Part shown: positions 7,906 through 14,740 of the stretch, piece by piece
How positions within the stretch are numbered: the stretch's first letter is position 1
Layout: each line of letters opens with the position of its first letter
Source: Gammaproteobacteria bacterium
GTDB taxonomy: Bacteria; Pseudomonadota; Gammaproteobacteria; SG8-11
Reading direction: 5' to 3'
Length of the DNA: 16,601 nt
Assembly (NCBI GenBank): GCA_016200445.1
Contig: JACQEQ010000013.1
Location: 1 to 16,601, forward strand
Position numbers and translations under genes: made by a program
The notes under the pieces: model-generated
The model's input: only the letters and a program-made list of their open reading frames with translations
The model's database searches: none
What the model was told of the DNA's origin: nothing

Positions 7906-8048
7906 AGGGCGCCTCTAAAAATTCAGAGTTCGCCCAAATGCAAGGCGCGGGAAAAATTTCGTAGCGCGCATATAGTTAATATGTAAGCGAGGAATTTTTT
8001 TCCGCAACGCCGCAGTTGGGATGAAATCTGGATTTTTAGAGATGCCCT
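7906..8048. repeat. 143-bp imperfect inverted repeat (MITE-like or dispersed intergenic element)
   Basis: The left arm (7906-7973) and the reverse complement of the right arm (7979-8048) share the ordered blocks AGGGC, CTCTAAAAAT, CAGA, TTC, CCAA, TGC, GGCG, GGAAAAA and CATAT, with small gaps; identity is roughly three quarters by eye. The arms meet at CATAT-AGTTA-ATATG (7969-7983). Just outside, TAATCGA occurs in direct orientation at 7900-7906 and 8057-8063, each preceded closely by CCAG. Transcribed, the unit would fold into one long hairpin. Nothing in it looks coding. It fills most of the space between the divergent S41 peptidase and radical SAM genes, ending 29 bases before the latter's ATG. 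Confidence 0.75.
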
Positions 8049-8077
8049 TGATCCAGTAATCGAATCGCGAGCTACTT

Positions 8078-9196
8078 ATGAATACACCACCGCCGATCAA
8101 AGGACGCGCAGCACCCGGCAATGCCGAGGGACGTTTTTCGGCTTGGCAGCGTGATGCATTTGACGACGGCTGGGGCACCGTCGACGAAGCCGCTGCGCCG
8201 TTGCGAACCGCAGTGTCAATCGACACCGCGCGCAGCGTAATCACCTATAACACGTCGCCCGATATTCCGTTCGATCGCTCTATTAATCCGTATCGCGGTT
8301 GCGAACACGGCTGTATCTATTGTTTTGCGCGGCCTACGCACAGCTATCTCGGGTTGTCGCCAGGTCTCGATTTCGAGAGCCGCTTGTTTTACAAACCTGA
8401 CGCGCCGCAACGCTTAGTCGAAGAATTACGTGCGTCCGGTTACCGCGCACAACCCATCGCATTAGGCATCAACACCGACGCGTATCAACCGGTGGAACGT
8501 AAGCTTGGGCTGACGCGGCGGTTACTGGAAGTGCTGGCTGAATATCGTCATCCGGTGAGTTTGGTAACTAAATCCGCGCTGATTGAGCGTGATCTCGACA
8601 TTTTAGAACCGATGGCGCGTGCCGGTCTGGTTAGCGTCGCGATTTCAATCACGACATTAGATCGAAACCTGGCGCGCCGCATGGAACCGCGTGCTGCGGC
8701 ACCCCAGCGGCGCCTAGAAATATTGGGCGCGCTGAAAGCGGCCGGCGTCCCGGCCGGCGTGCTGGTCGCACCCATCATTCCTGTACTGACCGATCCGGAG
8801 CTAGAAAGCGTGCTGGAGGCCGCGCGCAATGCTGGGGCAGATTACGCAGGCTATGTGATGCTGCGCCTGCCGCATGAGCTACGTGAGTTGTTTACAGATT
8901 GGCTACACGAGCAGTTTCCGCTCAAGGCAACGCATGTGCTTACACGCGTGCGCGAGGTACGCGGCGGTCAACTCAATGATGCAAACTTTGGTAGCCGTAT
9001 GACTGGGCAAGGCGAATATGCCCGGTTGGTCGCACGCCGTTTTGAGATTGCACACAAACGCCTGCACTACCATAGCTGGCCAGAATTACACTCGGAGCGT
9101 TTTTTCGTTCCGGCCCGCACCGGCGATCAGCTTGATTTGTTTGCGAACCCAACCTCACAACCGGACTTTGACAATGGTCAGAATGCGTTAAGATAG
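8078..9196 (+). CDS. PA0069-family radical SAM protein (spore photoproduct lyase-like, COG1533)
   Basis: 372 residues. The radical SAM cluster motif is C75-x3-C79-x2-C82 inside 'NPYRGCEHGCIYCFARPTHSY', which is characteristic of this family: a [4Fe-4S] cluster that cleaves S-adenosylmethionine to a radical. 'LGINTDAYQPVERKLGLTR' and 'VSLVTKSALIERDLD' follow, also typical. The family is widespread in bacteria and distantly related to SplB, but its substrate is not established to my knowledge. The ATG at 8078 is the first start after an in-frame stop at 8057; its ribosome binding site is weak. Promoter and leader would lie in or next to the inverted repeat just upstream. The dacA-like gene starts 29 bases after its stop, so read-through transcription is possible. 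A rather variable C-terminal tail ends 'DQLDLFANPTS…'. Confidence 0.9.
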   Translation: MNTPPPIKGRAAPGNAEGRFSAWQRDAFDDGWGTVDEAAAPLRTAVSIDTARSVITYNTSPDIPFDRSINPYRGCEHGCIYCFARPTHSYLGLSPGLDFESRLFYKPDAPQRLVEELRASGYRAQPIALGINTDAYQPVERKLGLTRRLLEVLAEYRHPVSLVTKSALIERDLDILEPMARAGLVSVAISITTLDRNLARRMEPRAAAPQRRLEILGALKAAGVPAGVLVAPIIPVLTDPELESVLEAARNAGADYAGYVMLRLPHELRELFTDWLHEQFPLKATHVLTRVREVRGGQLNDANFGSRMTGQGEYARLVARRFEIAHKRLHYHSWPELHSERFFVPARTGDQLDLFANPTSQPDFDNGQNALR

Positions 9197-9225
9197 TGCT
9201 TATTTTCAACCTATGTTGTGGCGCC

Positions 9226-10346
9226 ATGAAACTGATCTCGCACATGTTATTTGCACTGATGGCCGCTGCGTTTGGCTGTGTCTACACTATAACGTCAGCG
9301 GCGGCGACACTGCCACCCGCAATTAACGCCAAGAATTATTTGTTACTGGATTTCGACAGCGGCAGGGCGCTGGCGGAAAAGGGGGCCGATGACGCAGTCG
9401 ATCCCGCGAGCTTGACCAAGATGATGACAGCGTACATCGTCGACTCTGAAATCCAGGCCGGCAAACTTAAGCGCGATGAAAAAGTCACGATCAGCCCTTA
9501 CGCCGGGAGCATGGGCGGTGTGCGTATGTTCGCCCGCGTTGGCACACAGATCGGGGTTGAGACGCTGCTCGAAAGCGTGATCGTTCAATCGAGCAACGAC
9601 GCTGCAGTGGCGTTGGCGGAACACATCGGCGGTAGTGAAATTGCGTTTGCGGCACTAATGAATCAGTACGCGCAGCGCCTCGGCTTGACACATAGTCATT
9701 TCACCAACAGCACTGGCTTGCCCGATCCCAAGCATTACATGACAGCACGTGATCTGGGCACGCTGGCACGCGCTGCGATCCGCGATTTTCCGGTGAGTTA
9801 CACATGGTACTCGGCCAAGAAATTCACTTACAACGGCGTTACTCAGTTCAACCGCAATAAATTGTTATGGACCGACCCCAGTGTCGACGGCCTAAAAACC
9901 GGCTACACCGACAGCGCGGGTTTCGGCCTAGTTGCCTCAGCCAAGAAAAACGACATGCGCTTGATCTCGGTGGTACTGGGCAGCAGCGGTGAAAATGTCC
10001 GCGCCGAGTAAAGTTTGCAGCCTTCGAAACTCATCGCCTGTATGTTGCACAACAACCACTGACCGAAGCGGTGATCTGGAAAGGCGAAAAAAAGAAATTG
10101 CCGCTCGGACTGATGAGCGACCTGTACATCACCATTCCACGCGGACAATACAAAAACCTCAATGCAGAAATGGACTTGCACAAACGTATTATTGCCCCTG
10201 CAGATAGGGGCCAGCCCTTCGGCAGCGTAAAAGTCACGCTTGGTGACCGCGTGTATGCCGAACAACCCTTGGTGTCGCTCGAACCGGTAGCGCCCGGTGG
10301 ATTCGTTAGCAAAGTAGTTGATGATGTAAAGCTGATGTTTGAATAG
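9226..10346 (+). pseudogene. dacA: D-alanyl-D-alanine carboxypeptidase (PBP5/6 family), disrupted by frameshift
   Basis: The intact gene would make a periplasmic DD-carboxypeptidase that trims the terminal D-Ala of peptidoglycan pentapeptides. From ATG 9226 a signal peptide (ending near SAAA, residue 27) is followed by all three active-site motifs: SLTK (Ser62, Lys65), SSN (122-124) and KTG (224-226). The frame stops at TAA 10009-10011 after 261 residues ('SGENVRAE'). From 10014, in the -1 frame, the family sequence resumes as 'FAAFETHRLYVAQQPLTEAVIWKGEKKK' through the C-terminal domain to TAG 10344-10346, ending 'VVDDVKLMFE', the expected amphipathic anchor. The family normally has about eight residues (like SQKLLNYG) at the junction, for which only five bases remain, so about 19 bases are missing. 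The first product would be the catalytic domain alone, without domain II and the membrane anchor; it could still be active but soluble. It may instead be an assembly error. dacA next to ybeD is a known gene order. Confidence 0.8.
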
Positions 10347-10361
10347 TCACAACCAGATACC

Positions 10362-11225
10362 ATGAGCATCGTTTACCTCAACGGGAGATTCCTGCCCGAG
10401 GACCAAGCACTGGTCAGTGTGTTGGACCGCGGCTTTGTATTTGGCGACGGCGTTTATGAAGTGATCCCCGTTTACTGGGGCCAGCCGTTCCGTATAGCAC
10501 AGCATTTGGAGCGGCTAAACAGCAGTCTGTCCGCGATCCGCATGCAGGACCCATTGACTGCGGGACAGTGGAGCGAACTGTTGGCAAATTTGCTGCGTTT
10601 TAATCCTGCTCCCGGCGACCAGTCGGTGTACTTACAAATTACCCGAGGCCCTGCCAAACGCGATCACGCCATTCCGCAACACACTAAACTAACGCTATTT
10701 GCGATGTGCAATCCGATTACGCCACCCGATTCCACGCTACTCACCCAGGGTGTGAGCGTTGTGACGTTGGAGGATATCCGCTGGCAGTATTGCCACATCA
10801 AGGCCATTACACTGTTACCTAACGTGCTGTTGCGTGCGAACGCAAGCGACCACGGCGCGCTCGACGCAATATTACTACGCGACGGTCAGGTGACCGAAGG
10901 TACCGCAAGTAACGTATTTGTATGGACTGGCGGGGTACTTTGCACTCCGCCCAAAAGCCGCTATTTACTGCCCGGCATTACGCGCGACTTGGTGTTGGAA
11001 ATTGCCCAACAGCACGGCGTTAATGCTACGGAGCTAAATCTTACCGAAGTCGATTTGCAGGCTGCCGATGAAATCTGGCTGACCAGCTCCACCAAAGAAA
11101 TTCTGCCGGTGACACAACTCAACGGCCGCCCGGTCGGTGCCGGTGTTCCGGGCGAACACTGGCGTGCGATGTTGGCGTGGTATCAGGAATACAAGCGCAA
11201 CCTGCGTGCTGGTGTCGCCTCGTAA
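10362..11225 (+). CDS. dat: Class IV PLP aminotransferase, probably D-amino-acid aminotransferase
   Basis: 287 residues, normal length for the fold type IV branched-chain/D-amino-acid aminotransferase family. Visible motifs are 'SVLDRGFVFGDGVYEV' near the N-terminus, the PLP-binding Lys147 in 'HIKAITLLPNVL', Glu179 in 'VTEGTASNVF', and a 'PGITRDLVLEIA' segment near 203-214. D-Ala aminotransferase exchanges the amino group between D-Ala and 2-oxo acids and can supply D-Glu. Its place directly after a DD-carboxypeptidase gene (15 bases) and before ybeD, seen in many proteobacteria, fits reuse of released D-Ala. The related branched-chain aminotransferase and aminodeoxychorismate lyase are possible, but length and context favour Dat. 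The ATG at 10362 has no good Shine-Dalgarno sequence, so translation may depend on coupling to the upstream gene; the dacA frameshift leaves the reading frame that ends at 10346 untranslated, which might lower expression. Confidence 0.8.
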   Translation: MSIVYLNGRFLPEDQALVSVLDRGFVFGDGVYEVIPVYWGQPFRIAQHLERLNSSLSAIRMQDPLTAGQWSELLANLLRFNPAPGDQSVYLQITRGPAKRDHAIPQHTKLTLFAMCNPITPPDSTLLTQGVSVVTLEDIRWQYCHIKAITLLPNVLLRANASDHGALDAILLRDGQVTEGTASNVFVWTGGVLCTPPKSRYLLPGITRDLVLEIAQQHGVNATELNLTEVDLQAADEIWLTSSTKEILPVTQLNGRPVGAGVPGEHWRAMLAWYQEYKRNLRAGVAS

Positions 11226-11262
11226 GCGGGCGGCACTGCTCCCTGGTACTTAGAGCGAATTT

Positions 11263-11529
11263 ATGACAACCAACCCAAACCCGCCTGAAATCACCTACCC
11301 TTGCGAAGTTCCCATCAAAGCGATGGGCTTGATGCATGACAATTTTGTCGCGGTTATTGTCGAGATCGTCGGCCGCCATGTGCCGCGCGTGAATACCGGC
11401 ATGGTCACCACCCGCACCAACGGCAAATACGTTTCCGTCACCGTAAACATCACCGCCGGCAGCCGCGCGCAACTCGAAGCAATCTACCTTGATCTGAAAG
11501 ACTGCGACCAAGTGTTAATGACGTTGTAG
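11263..11529 (+). CDS. ybeD: DUF493 family protein (YbeD-like)
   Basis: 88 residues, the usual length. The sequence 'YPCEVPIKAMG' near the start, 'VGRHVPRV' in the middle and 'GKYVSVTVNITAGSRAQLEAIYLDLKDCDQVLMTL' at the end are the DUF493/YbeD pattern, an ACT-like small alpha/beta fold. Its precise role is not firmly established. In E. coli the order is dacA-ybeD-lipB-lipA. Here ybeD follows the aminotransferase by 37 bases, but lipB and lipA are missing downstream, where a palindromic element occurs instead. The start is the ATG at 11263, with only a weak AGAG upstream. Confidence 0.85.
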   Translation: MTTNPNPPEITYPCEVPIKAMGLMHDNFVAVIVEIVGRHVPRVNTGMVTTRTNGKYVSVTVNITAGSRAQLEAIYLDLKDCDQVLMTL

Positions 11530-11566
11530 CCGGGAAAAAGAGCACGGACATTGCCGCGAATTATCG

Positions 11567-11699
11567 CCATGAACCTGCTACGGCTCTCCCGAATCGTAGG
11601 GGCTCGATTCATCGAGCCCGGCCGTCTCGGGCGCAATAAATTGCGCCACCTCAATGAAAGGCGCGATGAATCGCGCCTCTACGGTGCTCCGGTTCATGG
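11567..11699. repeat. 133-bp palindromic element with three internal hairpins
   Basis: Perfect 9-bp outer ends CCATGAACC (11567-11575) and GGTTCATGG (11691-11699) enclose three hairpins. Hairpin 1 is GGGCTCGA / TCGAGCCC with loop TTCA (11600-11619). Hairpin 2 is GGCGCAA / TTGCGCC with loop TAAA (11630-11647). Hairpin 3 is AGGCGCGAT / ATCGCGCCT around GA (11659-11678). Hairpins 1 and 3 are also mutually complementary (CGTAG…GCGATTCATCGCGCC-like), so a single long alternative stem around hairpin 2 is possible. No T-run follows the stems, but the structure lies between convergent ybeD and yggU and could slow or stop transcription from both sides. It resembles dispersed bacterial REP/BIME-like or MITE-like repeats rather than a typical single terminator. 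Confidence 0.8.
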
Positions 11700-11706
11700 A
11701 TAGGAT

Positions 11707-11997
11707 TTAGGCCCGTTCCACGCCGTGAATAAGCTGAAGAGGATCGTGGATTCTAATGCGCTTGCTGCGCGCTTTATCGCCCGCTTCGAGAGTTATCTGC
11801 GCTTTCGGTACTTTGCTCAATTTGGCAAACCACTCGATCAGATGCGCGTTGGCGGCACCTTCGACCGGTGGCGCAGTGATACGCACTTTCAGCGCATCAC
11901 CATACGGCCCGGCGATTTCGTTTTTGCTGGCGCGCGGCGTCACCCGCAGTTGAATGACCAGATCGTCGCCATCCCATCGGTACCAGGCAGCGCTCAT
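11707..11997 (-). CDS. yggU: DUF167 family protein (YggU-like)
   Basis: 96 residues, the normal size. The diagnostic run 'LRVTPRASKNEIAG', then 'LKVRITAPPVEGAANAHLIEWFAKL' and 'ITLEAGDKARSKRIRI', matches the YggU/DUF167 family, a small conserved protein of unknown biochemical role. Its ATG (11997) directly follows the TAA of yggT with no gap, so it is co-translated as the last gene of the proC-yggT-yggU block. The stop codon at 11707 is only eight bases from the palindromic element. Confidence 0.9.
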   Translation of the reverse strand: MSAAWYRWDGDDLVIQLRVTPRASKNEIAGPYGDALKVRITAPPVEGAANAHLIEWFAKLSKVPKAQITLEAGDKARSKRIRIHDPLQLIHGVERA

Positions 11998-12579
11998 TTA
12001 GCCTAATAACATGCCGCGCCCGGTATTCACCAGCCACGCAATAAAAGTCATTTCGAGCAACTTCAACACCACACCGACCACCAGCGGTGAAAAGTCAAAT
12101 CCAGACACCGGCGGGATCAAGCGCCGTGCAGGACGCAGTAACGGTTCGTTCAATCCATACAACAACGAGGTAACCGGATTGTAGGTGCCGGGGTTGACCC
12201 AGCTGAGAATCACTTGAATCAGAATCGAAAAGAAAAATATGTTGAGCGTCAGCGATGCCAGCTCGGCGATTGACATGACCAACAAACCCAGCGGCTGAAA
12301 CGCATAACCCTTGATGAGCCCCACCAGCACGATTTGCGTGACTTGTAGTACAAGCAGCAGCACCACCGATGCGAAGTCGATTCCGAACAAGCCTGGGATC
12401 ACGCTGCGCAGCGGCACTAACACCGGGCTGGTCGCCTTAACCAAAAACTGCGATACCGGATTGTAAAAATCTCCGCGCACCAACTGCAATAAGAACCGCA
12501 ACATGACAATTAAAATATACAGCCCGAATACGGTGTTGATTAGAAACACACCGGCGTTACCGAAATATCCTCCACCCAT
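11998..12579 (-). CDS. yggT: YggT family integral membrane protein
   Basis: 193 residues with two similar halves, each with two membrane segments: 'FGLYILIVMLRFLLQLVRGDFYNPVSQFLVKATSPVLVPLRSVIP' in the first and 'FFSILIQVILSWVNPGTYNPVTSLLYGLNEPLLRPARRLIPPVSGFDFSPLVVG' in the second. The Asn-Pro and 'RPARRLIPP' / 'LVPLRSVIP' loops are the conserved YGGT-domain features. Known in bacteria and plastids, with links to membrane protein or division-related functions, but no settled activity. It overlaps the end of proC by one base (TGATG), implying translational coupling. Confidence 0.9.
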   Translation of the reverse strand: MGGGYFGNAGVFLINTVFGLYILIVMLRFLLQLVRGDFYNPVSQFLVKATSPVLVPLRSVIPGLFGIDFASVVLLLVLQVTQIVLVGLIKGYAFQPLGLLVMSIAELASLTLNIFFFSILIQVILSWVNPGTYNPVTSLLYGLNEPLLRPARRLIPPVSGFDFSPLVVGVVLKLLEMTFIAWLVNTGRGMLLG

Positions 12580-13406
12580 CAGCTTCTCCCCAATTGGTCT
12601 GCTAATTCTTGCGAGCGGCGCGCTGCGGCAGCGAGCGCATCGCTAAATAGTTGTTCTAATCCGCGTGCTTCAAAGAGTTTTAGCGCTTGCTCGGTGGTAC
12701 CGCCCGGAGAAGTGACGCGTTGCCGCAAGGTGGCAGCATCTTCGGGACTTTCCAAAGCCATCTTGGCAGCGCCGAATGCGGTTTGCAGCGTCAGCAAGCG
12801 CGCAGTTTCCGGCGGCAGACCCAAGCGGGTACCCGCACGCTGCATTAACTCCATGATCAGAAAAAAATACGCTGGGCCGCTGCCCGACAGCGCCGTCACC
12901 GCATCCATTTGATCTTCGTTGTCTAACCACAGCGTTAAACCGACGGAACGTAGAATCGATTCCGCCTGCGCGCGCTGCGTCGTATTCACTACCAAGTTAG
13001 CGTGCAGCGCCGTGGCACCGGATTGCACCATGGCCGGCGTGTTGGGCATGCTGCGTACGATGGCGGCGTCATAGCCCAGCCAGCGCGCCAAGTCGGCGCT
13101 ACGCAAACCGGCAACAATGGAAATAATCAGTGGTCGTTGCCGTTCAAGCGTTGCGCCCAGTTCCAACGCAGCTGTACGCGCACTCTGCGGCTTAACCGCC
13201 AGTAATACCACCTGGGCACCCTGAACGGCCGCGTTGTTGTCGGTAAACGTTGTCACGCCGTACTGGCTATGCAGCCGTTCCAGCGGCTCAGCATTGACAT
13301 CAGCCACGCGCAAACTCGCCGCACTCACACCGTCGGCGATCAATCCACCGACCAAACTGCGCGCCATGTTGCCGCCGCCAATGAACGCAATCGTTGCTTT
13401 GCTCAT
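12579..13406 (-). CDS. proC: Pyrroline-5-carboxylate reductase
   Basis: 275 residues. Catalyses the last step of proline synthesis, NAD(P)H-dependent reduction of 1-pyrroline-5-carboxylate to proline, in the cytoplasm. The N-terminal Rossmann motif is 'IAFIGGGNMARSLVGGL' (residues 6-22), followed by 'LAVKPQ' (69-74), 'RSMPNTPA' (118-125), 'LSGSGPAYFF' (173-182) and 'TSPGGTTEQA' (232-241), the family's substrate and dimer signatures. Start ATG 13406 has GGGGGT shortly upstream as a likely ribosome binding site. It is first in the block with yggT and yggU. The usual upstream partner yggS is absent; a PLA2-like lipoprotein gene ends 94 bases before it. Confidence 0.95.
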   Translation of the reverse strand: MSKATIAFIGGGNMARSLVGGLIADGVSAASLRVADVNAEPLERLHSQYGVTTFTDNNAAVQGAQVVLLAVKPQSARTAALELGATLERQRPLIISIVAGLRSADLARWLGYDAAIVRSMPNTPAMVQSGATALHANLVVNTTQRAQAESILRSVGLTLWLDNEDQMDAVTALSGSGPAYFFLIMELMQRAGTRLGLPPETARLLTLQTAFGAAKMALESPEDAATLRQRVTSPGGTTEQALKLFEARGLEQLFSDALAAAARRSQELADQLGRS

Positions 13407-13500
13407 GACCCCCGATCCCGTTTAAAAAATGATGCCCTAGCATAACCGCTTGCGTGCACTTGCGCAGCTCAACCAATAGGCCGCTGAAATGCCGCGCACC

Positions 13501-13935
13501 CTACTCGCAGGAAAAGTGACGTTGCCGTTTTTGCATCGCTGCAAGCCCATCGTCCACCTGCGCCTGCTCGCTGCTACTCAATGGCGCATAACCACGGCCA
13601 TAATTCCACCCGTACCCCCAACGATAGCCGGTCGGGAATAGCGGTGCACCACCGCTGCGTACGCCCAGGAACATCGTTTCGGCGAGCGCCGCATCGCCGG
13701 TCTTGCTGGTTACACACTGGCGCAATTGTTCATCGGCTTGCAAACGCTCAATGTCCGTACCGCCGCGCCAGTAGGCGAGGTCATGTTGGTAACAACATTC
13801 ACACCACAGTTTTGGATCGCGGGCAGTGCCGTTAGGGAACAAGCTACAACCGTCGCTGGTAAAGTCCTTGAGCGTTGGCGATACAGTACAGCTGGAGAGC
13901 AGCACACTCATCAACAATAACGCGATACGCAGCAT
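13501..13935 (-). CDS. Small lipoprotein with phospholipase A2-like Cys/His-Asp motif
   Basis: 144 residues. A short signal (MLRIALLLMSVLLSSC) places the lipidated Cys at 16. The mature part has 'DGCSLFPNG' (28-36), 'WCECCYQHDLAYWRGGT' (44-60), and 'ADEQLRQCV' (67-75). The C-C-x-x-H-D-x-x-Y order (Cys47, Cys48, His51, Asp52, Tyr55) is that of secreted phospholipase A2 enzymes, where the His activates water and the Asp helps bind calcium; DGC upstream sits where the calcium loop would lie. The Gly/Tyr/Trp-rich tail ('YRWGYGWNYGRGY', 104-116) is unusual. It may be a lipid hydrolase of the envelope, but members of this bacterial group are usually left hypothetical and catalysis is not shown by sequence alone. 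Overlaps the upstream membrane-CBS gene by one base, implying paired expression. Confidence 0.75.
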   Translation of the reverse strand: MLRIALLLMSVLLSSCTVSPTLKDFTSDGCSLFPNGTARDPKLWCECCYQHDLAYWRGGTDIERLQADEQLRQCVTSKTGDAALAETMFLGVRSGGAPLFPTGYRWGYGWNYGRGYAPLSSSEQAQVDDGLAAMQKRQRHFSCE

Positions 13936-14705
13936 TACTTTTTCAGATCCTTGGCGACATCCAAAATTACGCTGGCAACAAGGCGCGCGCGGTTGATCAC
14001 GCCGAGATAGATTTTTTGTTCGTTGATCACCGGCAAAATGTCGACGTTCAACTGTTCCATCAATTGCAGAGTCTGAGTTTTATCGGCGCTGGGTTTGGCC
14101 GCATGCTCGGCAGCGATAAATCCCGGCAATTTATTGAAAGAGGGCCGGTTGCCGTTGGCCAGCCAGCGCGCAAGCTCGTCGGCCTTTACCTGCCCGTACG
14201 GATTGGTCAACATCGCGTACAACTGACGCGCATCGGCCATACCAAAGAAGCTGCCGTCGCTATTTTCAATGATGATGTACTTCAGATACGGCTGCGCCGT
14301 GAGCCGCGCCAGGTAATCCAAAATCGCAGGGCCAGCGTAACCGCCGTAACCCAGCCGGAACGACAAGCCCTCGGTTTTCTTTTCGATCAACTGGGGGATT
14401 GCGCTGATGGCTTCTTTGGGATTTATCAGCGTCGTATCCATCGGCAGTCCTGCGACTGCCGTAACTTGCGAATTGATCTCGGCCACCGATGCCTTCACGA
14501 ATGCGGTTTCGATTTTGACCCCGCCTTCACCAAATTCGAGCTTTTGAATTTTGCCGCTCACCAGCAGGAACATCAGCACCGGCAACGTGGCGACGACAAT
14601 ATCGGTGGCGCGAATTTCCAGCGTGCTATTGCGCGCACGCAGCACCAGCAGTAGCGCCAGGATAGCGATGAAGGTGCCGATGGAAAGGATCAGTGTGAGG
14701 GGCAT
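13935..14705 (-). CDS. Two-helix membrane protein with CBS-like domains
   Basis: 256 residues. Two hydrophobic segments (about 2-23 and 34-50) sit at the N-terminus, then a charged cytoplasm-type region. Two segments resemble CBS motifs: 'PYLKYIIIENSDGSFFGMADARQLYAML' (about 139-166) and 'LQLMEQLNVDILPVINEQKIYLGVINRARLVASVI' (about 213-247), each with the beta-strand-turn-helix pattern and a G(V/M) after the aromatic residue. CBS pairs commonly bind adenine nucleotides and regulate attached activities. No catalytic domain is visible, so it may be a regulator or sensor. AGGAGA at 14710-14715, read on the minus strand, lies just upstream of the ATG, so translation should be good. It starts 35 bases after coaBC ends and its stop overlaps the start of the PLA2-like lipoprotein gene. 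Family assignment is moderate; a divergent CBS pair is my best reading. Confidence 0.7.
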   Translation of the reverse strand: MPLTLILSIGTFIAILALLLVLRARNSTLEIRATDIVVATLPVLMFLLVSGKIQKLEFGEGGVKIETAFVKASVAEINSQVTAVAGLPMDTTLINPKEAISAIPQLIEKKTEGLSFRLGYGGYAGPAILDYLARLTAQPYLKYIIIENSDGSFFGMADARQLYAMLTNPYGQVKADELARWLANGNRPSFNKLPGFIAAEHAAKPSADKTQTLQLMEQLNVDILPVINEQKIYLGVINRARLVASVILDVAKDLKK

Positions 14706-14740
14706 GTGTTCTCCTAAGCGAAGCCATCGAGCAACGGCGG

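Noticed and set aside
7906..8048. Rho-independent terminator or riboswitch for the radical SAM gene
   Set aside because: The structure is a long near-symmetrical inverted repeat with flanking direct repeats and no T-run after a compact stem; no recognised riboswitch motif was seen.
9991..10020. Programmed -1 ribosomal frameshift in the dacA-like gene
   Set aside because: I see no slippery heptamer before the stop, and about eight conserved residues are missing, which a frameshift alone cannot explain.
13875..14654. 259-codon + strand frame opposite the membrane-CBS gene
   Set aside because: Lies antisense to a protein with clear membrane helices, a good ribosome binding site and a coupled neighbour; the composition (many His, Gln, Arg) is typical of a shadow frame.
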